A stretch of DNA of 11,400 bases. It comes from JAFGQJ01 sp964588525. GTDB taxonomy: Bacteria > Spirochaetota > Spirochaetia > SZUA-6 > DRHE01. The position numbers and the translations under genes are program-made. Below the pieces are notes generated by a model. The model made no database searches, was not told where the DNA came from, and saw only the letters and a list, made by a program, of their open reading frames with translations. Positions 1-5,371 of the stretch are shown here, piece after piece. Every line of letters begins with the position of its first letter. The first letter of the stretch is position 1. The DNA lies in the NCBI GenBank assembly GCA_964588525.1, contig CAZPQC010000121.1, positions 1-11,400 on the forward strand, written 5' to 3'.

Positions 1-142
1 CGGTGTGGGTAAACTCGAAGAGGATCGTTTCCGGAATCTGACCGGGAATGCTCTCCGCCACCCGGGCTTGATCGTAATCCAGACTGCAGGATAGACCGAG
101 CAGCACCAGGATGGCCAGCAGAGCGGCGCGTGCCTCATTCAT
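1..142 (-). CDS. lptC: LptC-like lipoprotein, N-terminal 47 codons only (partial)
   Basis: Reading the minus strand from the ATG at 142 gives a positively charged start, a short hydrophobic stretch and a lipobox ending LGLSC, with the acylated Cys at about residue 19. The mature start then runs to IPETILFEFTHT at the window edge. This is a lipoprotein signal peptide followed by a segment resembling the start of spirochaete-type LptC (periplasmic or inner-membrane-anchored bridge of the LPS/lipid export machinery). The ATG overlaps the end of pyrG by 8 bp, and no Shine-Dalgarno sequence is visible in front of it, so translation is probably coupled to pyrG. The family assignment rests on few residues plus position; lptA and lptB homologues just outside the window would confirm it. 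The lipoprotein call is firm and the LptC call is tentative. Confidence 0.6.
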   Translation of the reverse strand, partial: MNEARAALLAILVLLGLSCSLDYDQARVAESIPGQIPETILFEFTHT

Positions 143-1745
143 TTCGCATACAAGCTGTAACGAAGGTGGCAAACAGTGGGTGGGGCGATACGGGCTTGGA
201 TTTGAACTCTGGATGGTACTGCACCCCAATTCCCCATAGGTGGTCGGGCCATTCGCTGGCCTCCACCAAACTGTTGTCCGGCGTAAAGGCACTGAAGATC
301 AAACCCGCCTCTGCCAGCTCCTCCCGAAAAGCGTTCGACACTTCATAACGATGTCGGTGGCGCTCGGAAATCTCATCGCTCCCGTAGATCCTGCGGAGGT
401 GTGTTCCCGCAACAACCCGGGACGGACTGGCGCCCAGACGCATCGTACCTCCGTAGGCTTTGACATCGATCTGGTCCTCCAGCAGGCTGATCACCGCATG
501 CTCGGAATCGGGAGCAAACTCGGTGCTGTTGGCGTCCGTCCAGCCCAAAACGTTGCGGGAGTACTCGATCACCATGACCTGCATGCCCAGGCAGATCCCG
601 AAGCAGGGCAGCTGCTTCATGCGGGCGTAAGAGGCCGCCTGAACCATGCCTTCGATGCCCCGCTGTCCGAATCCTCCCGGAATCAGAATTCCGTCCAGCC
701 CTCCGAGGATTTTCTCCAAATCGCCGCCCGGGCTGTCGGGAAGCTGATCAGAGTCCACCTTCACCAGTTCGATCTGACAGCGATTGTCTATGCCTCCGTG
801 ATAGAGAGCTTCATAGATCGATTTGTAGGAATCGAGAAGCTCGGTATACTTGCCGACCAACCCGATGCGCACAGAACGCTCCGCGGTGTTGTAAGCCTCC
901 ACAACCTGCTTCCAGTCACTGAGATCGCAAGGAGTGTCGGGCAACTGCAATTTGTTCAGAATGATATGATCCAGTTTCTGCTCGGCGAAGATGAGGGGAA
1001 TCTCGTAAACGGTTGAGCGAACATCATAGGCGGAAATCACCGCCTCCTCTTCGACGTTCGTGAAGAGGGAGATCTTTCTTCGCAGCTCCTCGGAAATCGG
1101 CAGCAGGGCGCGGCAAAGGACCATATCCGGCTGAATACCGATCTGCCGGAGGGAGGCCACCGAGTGCTGCGTAGGTTTGGTTTTCATCTCCCCGTCGGAC
1201 ACCGTGGGAATCAGGGTCAGGTGGATGAACAGCACCCGCTTCCTGCCCAGATCGTGGATAAACTGTCTGGCGGTTTCGAGGAAGGGAATCGACTCTATAT
1301 CGCCGACCGTGCCACCGATCTCTACGATCGTCACATCCACGTCGGGCTGCTCACCCACCTTGAATATCCGGGATTTGATCTCGTCGGTGATATGGGGGAT
1401 GACCTGGACGGTGCGTCCTAAAAATCTTCCTTCCCGTTCCTTTCGAATCACCTCCTGGTAGACCTGCCCGGTTGTCACCGAATTGATCTGTCCCAACGGA
1501 GAGGAGGTGAATCGCGAGTAGTTGCCCAGATCCAGATCAGTCTCGGCTCCGTCGTCGGTGACGTAGACCTCACCGTGCTGATACGGACTCATGGTGCCCG
1601 GATCAACGTTTATATAGGGATCGATCTTGATCATTCGGACTTTGAGGCCGTGGTGCTCAAGAAGACTGCCGATGGAGGAAGCGGCGACACCCTTTCCGAG
1701 GCCCGAACACACGCCTCCGGTAACGAAGATATACTTGCCGCTCAT
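135..1745 (-). CDS. pyrG: CTP synthase (glutamine-hydrolysing)
   Basis: This is a 536-residue, full-length CTP synthase, which makes CTP from UTP, ATP and glutamine in the cytoplasm, the last step of de novo pyrimidine synthesis. The N-terminal synthetase domain starts with the family signature YIFVTGG followed by the P-loop SGLGKG (residues 14-19). It then shows DPYINVDPGTMSP (42-54), the acidic metal ligands in ETDLD (about 68-72) and VEIGG with E142. The C-terminal class-I glutamine amidotransferase domain has the oxyanion region PGGFG (356-360), nucleophile C385 in FGICLGMQ, and H511/E513 in YHPEF. The ATG at 1745 fits the family N-terminus exactly. There is no Shine-Dalgarno sequence in front of it; instead a near-consensus promoter -10 box ends 7 nt upstream. 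The gene is followed by the overlapping lptC-like gene. Confidence 0.98.
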   Translation of the reverse strand: MSGKYIFVTGGVCSGLGKGVAASSIGSLLEHHGLKVRMIKIDPYINVDPGTMSPYQHGEVYVTDDGAETDLDLGNYSRFTSSPLGQINSVTTGQVYQEVIRKEREGRFLGRTVQVIPHITDEIKSRIFKVGEQPDVDVTIVEIGGTVGDIESIPFLETARQFIHDLGRKRVLFIHLTLIPTVSDGEMKTKPTQHSVASLRQIGIQPDMVLCRALLPISEELRRKISLFTNVEEEAVISAYDVRSTVYEIPLIFAEQKLDHIILNKLQLPDTPCDLSDWKQVVEAYNTAERSVRIGLVGKYTELLDSYKSIYEALYHGGIDNRCQIELVKVDSDQLPDSPGGDLEKILGGLDGILIPGGFGQRGIEGMVQAASYARMKQLPCFGICLGMQVMVIEYSRNVLGWTDANSTEFAPDSEHAVISLLEDQIDVKAYGGTMRLGASPSRVVAGTHLRRIYGSDEISERHRHRYEVSNAFREELAEAGLIFSAFTPDNSLVEASEWPDHLWGIGVQYHPEFKSKPVSPHPLFATFVTACMRNE

Positions 1746-1752
1746 GGGTAGA

Positions 1753-1781
1753 ATTATTCACACCCGGTCGGGAGATGTCAA
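1753..1781 (-). promoter_or_regulatory. Strong sigma-70-type promoter of pyrG, start-codon proximal
   Basis: On the minus strand, a perfect -35 box TTGACA (1781-1776), a 17-bp spacer and a -10 box AATAAT (1758-1753, 5 of 6 matches) precede pyrG. Only 7 bases (TCTACCC) separate the -10 box from the ATG at 1745. The start site is therefore predicted at or next to the A of the ATG, giving a leaderless or nearly leaderless message. No purine-rich ribosome binding site is present. Confidence 0.75.
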
Positions 1782-1795
1782 TTGAAACTGTGCAT

Positions 1796-1822
1796 CCAAA
1801 GCGCACAAACAGACTGCTTTGG
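1796..1822 (-). repeat. Inverted repeat between the BFN gene and pyrG
   Basis: A perfect 7-bp inverted repeat, CCAAAGC with GCTTTGG, and a 13-nt loop lie just after the BFN stop codon and about 15 bp upstream of the pyrG -35 box. A second, overlapping possibility pairs TGTGC with GCACA. There is no U-tract, so it is at best a weak terminator or pause. It could equally be an operator or an RNA 3'-end stabiliser. Confidence 0.35.
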
Positions 1823-1826
1823 GTCT

Positions 1827-2351
1827 TCAGTTGCTATGGGGTCGAGTATGGGCGGTCATGCTGTCGGAGCGCCCCATGTCGGTGTTCAGCCGGGATTGCG
1901 CTTCGGGAGCGAAAAAGATCAGGCCCTTGCAGGGATCCTGCAACGAGGAGAGAAAGGTGCACAGGTCCGCGGAGCTGAGCAGGTGGTCCTCCGCCAGCAC
2001 GGGGGCTTTGAGCCTCACAGCCAGGGCAAGGCCGTCGCTGGGACGCACCTCCATATCGAAATGCCGCAGGCGTCGATGGTACTTGATACGGGCGTTGTAC
2101 CCGAACTCTCCGGATTGTCCGTAGATCTCCAAACCATCCATCGTGAATCCGTGACGCTGAAAGTAGCTGGCCAGTATATCATGGGCCAGGGGACGGGGGC
2201 TCTTGATCTCCTCCAGCTCGACGATGATCGAGCTTGCTTCCGACGGGCCTATCCACACGGGAAGCACCTTTTTGCCCGTTGCATCACTCAACACCGCCAC
2301 CGGCATTCGATCGGAATCGAGAAAGAAACCCTTAATGTGAAGCTGAACCAT
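1827..2351 (-). CDS. Bifunctional nuclease domain (BFN/DUF151) protein
   Basis: This 174-residue protein belongs to the BFN/DUF151 family (Pfam PF02577). Family hallmarks are visible: an N-terminal strand MVQLHIKGF, VLPVWIGPSEAS (29-40), and the conserved RPSDGLALAVR (103-113) followed by PVLAEDHLL. In other bacteria and plants the domain has reported DNase/RNase activity, but its cellular role is poorly defined. The C-terminal 25 or so residues are polar and probably disordered. The start is set at the ATG at 2351, preceded by AGAGGTG at 5-nt spacing. The reading frame is open further upstream to 2579, but that extension overlaps rseC and looks nothing like the family. The gene lies between rseC and pyrG on the same strand and is probably both read through from upstream and served by its own promoter. 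Confidence 0.88.
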   Translation of the reverse strand: MVQLHIKGFFLDSDRMPVAVLSDATGKKVLPVWIGPSEASSIIVELEEIKSPRPLAHDILASYFQRHGFTMDGLEIYGQSGEFGYNARIKYHRRLRHFDMEVRPSDGLALAVRLKAPVLAEDHLLSSADLCTFLSSLQDPCKGLIFFAPEAQSRLNTDMGRSDSMTAHTRPHSN

Positions 2352-2355
2352 CGCC

Positions 2356-2412
2356 ACACCTCTTTTACTTGAAGTATAGCCCGATCTTCGGAAATCACTA
2401 CCGGAGAGGTGT
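2356..2412 (-). promoter_or_regulatory. Hairpin that can sequester the BFN ribosome binding site
   Basis: In the minus-strand transcript ACACCUCU (2412-2405) is perfectly complementary, over 8 nt, to AGAGGUGU (2363-2356), which contains the Shine-Dalgarno sequence of the BFN gene. The 41-nt loop holds small self-complementary pieces. A transcript reading through from rseC would contain both arms and could hide the ribosome binding site. A transcript from the proximal candidate promoter (-10 at 2378-2373) would start about base 2366 and lack the inhibitory arm. Confidence 0.45.
2373..2400 (-). promoter_or_regulatory. Candidate promoter of the BFN gene
   Basis: On the minus strand TATACT (2378-2373, 5 of 6 to the -10 consensus) is preceded, after 16 bp, by a weak -35 TAGTGA (2400-2395). 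An A/T-tract region (2412-2431) further upstream could act as an UP element. The predicted start near 2366 leaves a 15-nt leader containing the AGAGGTG ribosome binding site. The weak -35 box keeps this tentative. Confidence 0.4.
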
Positions 2413-2440
2413 TTTTTTCGAAAAAGTTTTTGGAAAGCTG

Positions 2441-2917
2441 CTACGGCTTCGGCGAGAGCACCTTGGTGATCTCCGGATACTCCCGGGTCTTGTTCTTCAG
2501 AGCGAAATTCATCACGAATGCCATAGCAATGCCGCCGACGCCGGCCAGGGCCTTGGCGGTCTCTCCGGCATCCGGCCATAGAATGCCGGTCAGATAATAG
2601 AACAGAAAGAATGCCAGGATGGGAACGATGAGCACGAGAAATCCCGCTTTTACCGCTTTACCCGGGGCGATGAAGTATTCAACCCGATCTCCGGTCTTGA
2701 TGGCCAGGGATTGCGGGTTTCGCACCGCAAACAATCGCTCCTTTCGTGTTCCGAAGATCGTCAGTTCGTGATGACCGGAGCGCCGGGAGTGCTCAGAACT
2801 TCCGTCGATGGATCCGCAGCTGCCGCAGTTGGCTTCGTGGTCGCAGCCCACGCACTGTTCGGCGGAGATCCAGGCCAGCCGTCCTTCAACCTTCTTGACT
2901 ATGCCCTGTTCCGTCAT
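2441..2917 (-). CDS. rseC: RseC/MucC-family membrane protein
   Basis: This 158-residue inner-membrane protein has the RseC/MucC layout. A short N-terminal beta segment (TEQGIVKKVEG) is followed by a Cys cluster C22-x2-C25-x5-C31-x2-C34, a GDRVEY motif near 76-81, two membrane helices (about 88-111 and 119-141) and a short basic tail. In proteobacteria RseC helps keep the redox regulator SoxR reduced together with the Rnf complex and also affects the sigma-E pathway; the role in this organism is unknown. The four Cys could bind a metal or Fe-S centre. The ATG at 2917 has GAGG five bases upstream. The start lies inside the 3' end of the upstream ymdB homologue (32-bp overlap, different frame), so the two are co-transcribed and possibly translationally coupled. 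Confidence 0.85.
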   Translation of the reverse strand: MTEQGIVKKVEGRLAWISAEQCVGCDHEANCGSCGSIDGSSEHSRRSGHHELTIFGTRKERLFAVRNPQSLAIKTGDRVEYFIAPGKAVKAGFLVLIVPILAFFLFYYLTGILWPDAGETAKALAGVGGIAMAFVMNFALKNKTREYPEITKVLSPKP

Positions 2918-3707
2918 GATCCTCTGCCTCGCAGGCCTCGCGCACCGTCTCGATGGCTACGGCCTTTCCTTCCTCGTTTGTTTCGACAACAACCCCCTGC
3001 AGCTCGAGATCCTTCCAGGTGACCCGGGATTGTTCATGAATCTGGGTAACGAATTTGCGGATTTCTATCTCCGGATCCAATCCGCCCACCGAACAGCGGC
3101 TTCCCGTTCGTCCGGTGCCGGCGATAACCGCCGTGCCGCCGGGGAGCACCCGGGCATCAGCGGTGAGCACTTTAGTGTGGCTGCCGAGCACGGCGGATAC
3201 CTTTCCTTCCAGATGGTAGAACATCGTGTATTTTTCCGCCGTCGTGGAAGCATGAAAATCCACGATGACGGTTTTCGTTTCCGGGGCCATCTTTTCCAGG
3301 ATGCCCTCGATCATCAGAAAGGGATTGTTCAGATGCACCCGGTTGAATCCCGATTGACCCAGCAGAATCACGACTCCAACGCTTTGGTCTCCCACCCGAA
3401 ATACGTTCCATCCGCGCCCCGGATTACCGAAGGGATAGTTCGCCGCCCTGAGGACGTATGAGGCGTTTACGATGTGGGTGACCATATCCTTCTTGTAGTA
3501 GATGCACTCTCCGGAGGTGATCGCGTCCACCCCCAGTTTGTGCAGATAGATCGAGTGGTTTTTTCCGATCCCGAATCCGCCGGTAGCACCGTCCCCGCAG
3601 GCGATGACGAAGTCGATACTTTTTTCCTCTTTGAGCTCTGCCAGTCTGCTCTTCACGCAGAACACCCCGGGAGAGCCGACGATTTCACCGATGTAGAGGA
3701 TTCTCAA
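2886..3707 (-). CDS. ymdB: YmdB-family (TIGR00282) phosphoesterase homologue with altered metal site
   Basis: From a TTG start at 3707 the protein is 273 residues, close to the roughly 264 of Bacillus YmdB, a 2',3'-cyclic nucleotide phosphodiesterase. The fold is recognisable throughout: RILYIGEIVGSPG, CGDGATGGFGI, AITSGEC, RAANYPFGNPGRGW, VDFHASTTAEK, VLGSHTKVLTAD and GRTG. Compared with B. subtilis YmdB as I recall it, the positions equivalent to D8, E39, N67, H68 and H177 are E8, D39, E67, C68 and K179, while H152 and H177 (for H150 and H175) are kept. Activity may be lost or altered. The start is unusual. The frame is open up to an ATG at 3827, but those 40 extra residues do not resemble the family, whereas TTG gives the expected MRILYIG start. 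No good ribosome binding site or promoter is apparent. It is the first gene of the leftward cluster and overlaps rseC. Confidence 0.85.
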   Translation of the reverse strand: MRILYIGEIVGSPGVFCVKSRLAELKEEKSIDFVIACGDGATGGFGIGKNHSIYLHKLGVDAITSGECIYYKKDMVTHIVNASYVLRAANYPFGNPGRGWNVFRVGDQSVGVVILLGQSGFNRVHLNNPFLMIEGILEKMAPETKTVIVDFHASTTAEKYTMFYHLEGKVSAVLGSHTKVLTADARVLPGGTAVIAGTGRTGSRCSVGGLDPEIEIRKFVTQIHEQSRVTWKDLELQGVVVETNEEGKAVAIETVREACEAEDHDGTGHSQEG

Positions 3708-3834
3708 GGGTGTACAAAGGCCTTTCCAGGGACGCAAGGCGCAGGGTGCTCCATCGTGCCGTTCCAACACGCCCTTCCCGATCCCCGAGCTAAAGATACT
3801 AAAGAAAGCGTGGTTGTGGAAGGGCATATGGAGC

Positions 3835-3864
3835 TTGACAAGGGCGGCCGGGATTTGCTATTTT
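3835..3864 (+). promoter_or_regulatory. Promoter of tRNA-Leu
   Basis: A perfect -35 TTGACA (3835-3840), an 18-bp spacer and TATTTT (3859-3864) preceded by an extended -10 TG dinucleotide (3856-3857) predict transcription starting near 3871. That is about 4 nt before the mature tRNA 5' end at 3875. Confidence 0.65.
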
Positions 3865-3874
3865 CCCCATATCA

Positions 3875-3958
3875 GCCCGGATGGTGAAATTGGTAGACAC
3901 GCTAGGTTCAGGGTCTAGTGGCCGTAAGGTCGTGGAGGTTCAAGTCCTCTTCCGGGCA
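3875..3958 (+). tRNA. tRNA-Leu, anticodon CAG
   Basis: This is an 84-nt class II tRNA. The 7-bp acceptor stem GCCCGGA pairs with TCCGGGC, with discriminator A. The D-arm shows the typical Leu AATTGGTAGAC. The anticodon stem CTAGG/TCTAG closes a 7-nt loop TTCAGGG with anticodon CAG (reads CUG). The long variable arm TGGCC-GTAA-GGTCG and the T-arm GGAGG-TTCAAGT-CCTCT complete the fold. CCA is not encoded. It has its own promoter and is followed at once by a terminator hairpin, so it is a single-gene transcription unit. Confidence 0.96.
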
Positions 3959-3998
3959 TAAAAAAGGCAGTGCCTGAAGGTGCTGCTTTTTTTATGCC
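3955..3998 (+). terminator. Rho-independent, bidirectional-looking terminator of tRNA-Leu
   Basis: A 20-bp stem (three G:T wobbles) is closed by a TGAA tetraloop (3975-3978). The inner GC-containing part is 3966-3974 with 3979-3987, and the T-run is 3987-3993. Flanking A and T runs pair too, and the complementarity continues outward so that GGCAT (3955-3959), which includes the last four bases of the tRNA, pairs with ATGCC (3994-3998). The run of six A at 3960-3965 also gives a T-run on the other strand, so it could stop antisense transcription. Confidence 0.85.
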
Positions 3999-4102
3999 TC
4001 CATGAAGAGTGCATTCGAAACGGGGGCCGCCCAGCCGGGGCTCGGATTCCGGGCGGATTTCAATATCAACGACTGAGCAGCTGCACTTTTTTTCTCCGTA
4101 GA

Positions 4103-4132
4103 TAGAAAAACCGCCCGCTTTTAGGCTACAAT
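4103..4132 (+). promoter_or_regulatory. Candidate promoter of the lipoprotein gene at 4142, start-codon proximal
   Basis: TACAAT (4127-4132, 5 of 6) is preceded, after 18 bp, by TAGAAA (4103-4108, 4 of 6). Nine bases separate the -10 box from the ATG at 4142, so transcription would start about 2-3 nt before the ATG. No Shine-Dalgarno sequence is present between the box and the start codon. Confidence 0.5.
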
Positions 4133-4141
4133 TTCTCCCAG

Positions 4142-5338
4142 ATGAAGGGACGAGATCTCCTATTATCCCTGCTGCTATTCATTCTCCTCCTCGGGGGCTG
4201 CATGGGCAGCGGATCGGCGAAAGAACCTCCGGCCGACGGCTCCGAACTGCCGGATGAAGCTCCCAAGACCAGCCTGCCGGCTCCGGATGAGACTGAAGCC
4301 GTAGAGGTAAAGCCCGCGGAGGAACCGGCTCCTCCGGAGATCGGCTACCATGAAGCGGTGCGTCAGATATCCCGGCTGTATCCCGAAGATCTGCAACCCC
4401 TGACCGTGAAGGGACGCATCGCGCTCATTCTCCATGATCTGGACAACGATCAGCATCCGGAGTGTCTTTCTCTGGGAGTGCCTGCACGAGGCATCAATTC
4501 CAAAGAGATGGCCCGCCTGGTTGATTCCTCCCGATTGTTTCAAGAGGGCAATGATCCGGTCCCGTTCTCCCTGCTCGTGTTCGCCAACAACGGGGGAAAT
4601 TTTCAACGCCTCAAGACCCTGGACCTCGGAGAACACGTCGTGTTCGAGTACTTCCGGGACAGGCCTCTCTACGCAAATCGCTCCCTCCCCGTAATCATCA
4701 CAGCCTCATTCCAGACCGTAGAGGGACGTGAAGTGGAGTTGCTGGTATTCGACAATGCCAGCGGCCTTCCCCGCTACCGGCACACCCTGGTAGAAACGCT
4801 TTCCACCCAGTACCGACTGGAGGATATAGACGGGAACGGCATGATCGATCTGTTTGTCAGGGAAAAAGCTATCGAGGAGGGTACGGGGTTCGAAACCTTC
4901 CTGACCTGGTACCGGTGGAACGGTCGGGATTTCGTCGAATATCGGTCTAAAAATGTTGTTCGCAATCTGAATGCTTTCCTGGCATCGGCTGCAGAACTGC
5001 TTTTGGACGGGGACCTTCGGGAGATCTTGAATTTCCTGCTGGATCCCGCCGATGTTCGGGCCCTGAGGAGAAAGGGCTGGAACGACCACAGAATCCTGAT
5101 TCATACACTGGGATTGGAAGACATGGGGATAGAGGAGTTCCCGTCTCTGCGGGAGGTCGTTTTTCCGCCCCTCCTCGAGGATCCTTTCACCAGCGAGGAC
5201 GAGGAAGGATCTTCCTTTGAGATTACCTACCGGATGATCGATCTGAACGGCACCTCCTACATCGCCAAGGCACGGCTCTATATGCCCACGAACCCATTCA
5301 ACGACAGACAATTCGCCTTCTCCCCCAACCTCGATTGA
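4142..5338 (+). CDS. Lipoprotein of unknown function with two DxDxDG-like loops
   Basis: This 398-residue protein starts with a clear lipoprotein signal peptide (MKGRD, a Leu-rich core, then LLGGC with the lipidated Cys at residue 20). A Pro/Glu-rich low-complexity linker follows (about 28-66), then a globular exported domain. Two acidic loops resemble Ca-binding or FG-GAP-type repeats: HDLDNDQHPE (98-107) and EDIDGNGMIDLF (227-238). Between them are beta-rich segments such as FSLLVFANNGGNFQRL and VELLVFDNASGLPRY, suggesting a propeller-like or repeat fold. A C-terminal half with helical and strand segments ends ...FSPNLD. I do not recognise a named family. The ATG at 4142 has no Shine-Dalgarno sequence but sits 9 nt after a good -10 box. 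murA begins 33 bp downstream on the same strand and is possibly co-transcribed. Confidence 0.85.
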   Translation: MKGRDLLLSLLLFILLLGGCMGSGSAKEPPADGSELPDEAPKTSLPAPDETEAVEVKPAEEPAPPEIGYHEAVRQISRLYPEDLQPLTVKGRIALILHDLDNDQHPECLSLGVPARGINSKEMARLVDSSRLFQEGNDPVPFSLLVFANNGGNFQRLKTLDLGEHVVFEYFRDRPLYANRSLPVIITASFQTVEGREVELLVFDNASGLPRYRHTLVETLSTQYRLEDIDGNGMIDLFVREKAIEEGTGFETFLTWYRWNGRDFVEYRSKNVVRNLNAFLASAAELLLDGDLREILNFLLDPADVRALRRKGWNDHRILIHTLGLEDMGIEEFPSLREVVFPPLLEDPFTSEDEEGSSFEITYRMIDLNGTSYIAKARLYMPTNPFNDRQFAFSPNLD

Positions 5339-5364
5339 CATAGAATCCTAAAGCAAATTACGCT
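5335..5364 (+). promoter_or_regulatory. Weak candidate promoter of murA
   Basis: A perfect -35 TTGACA (5335-5340) overlaps the stop codon of the preceding lipoprotein gene. With an 18-bp spacer the -10 would be TACGCT (5359-5364), matching only the T, A and final T positions. Seven bases then separate it from the ATG at 5372. TAGAAT at 5341-5346 is an alternative -10 with a poor -35. murA may instead rely on read-through from the lipoprotein promoter. Confidence 0.3.
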
Positions 5365-5371
5365 GTAGAGT

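Noticed and set aside
240..1016. 258-codon open frame antisense to pyrG
   Set aside because: Shadow of pyrG in a GC-rich genome; no family-like motifs and no initiation signals.
2352..2579. Seventy-six-residue N-terminal extension of the BFN protein
   Set aside because: It overlaps rseC in another frame, is Arg/Gly-rich shadow sequence, and the internal ATG at 2351 has a good ribosome binding site and the family N-terminus.
3708..3827. Forty-residue N-terminal extension of the YmdB homologue from the ATG at 3827
   Set aside because: The extension has no resemblance to the family, its start lies beside the tRNA promoter, and the family N-terminus begins exactly at the TTG at 3707.
3875..3998. 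tRNA-Leu as the attachment site of an integrated element
   Set aside because: No repeat of the tRNA 3' end apart from the terminator arm, no integrase, and the flanking genes are ordinary chromosomal genes.
4027..4056. CCGCCC/GGGCGG inverted repeat in the 4000-4100 gap
   Set aside because: Only 6 bp, no T-run directly after it, and GC-rich sequence makes such pairs common; I could not support a terminator or operator.
4002..4076. Small 24-codon open frame between the tRNA terminator and the lipoprotein promoter
   Set aside because: No ribosome binding site or promoter of its own, no recognisable features; an open frame of this length is expected by chance.
4073..4097. GCAGCTGC palindrome followed by a T-run as a second terminator
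   Set aside because: The palindrome has no loop of its own and cannot form a normal terminator stem, and the T-run is separated from it by several bases.
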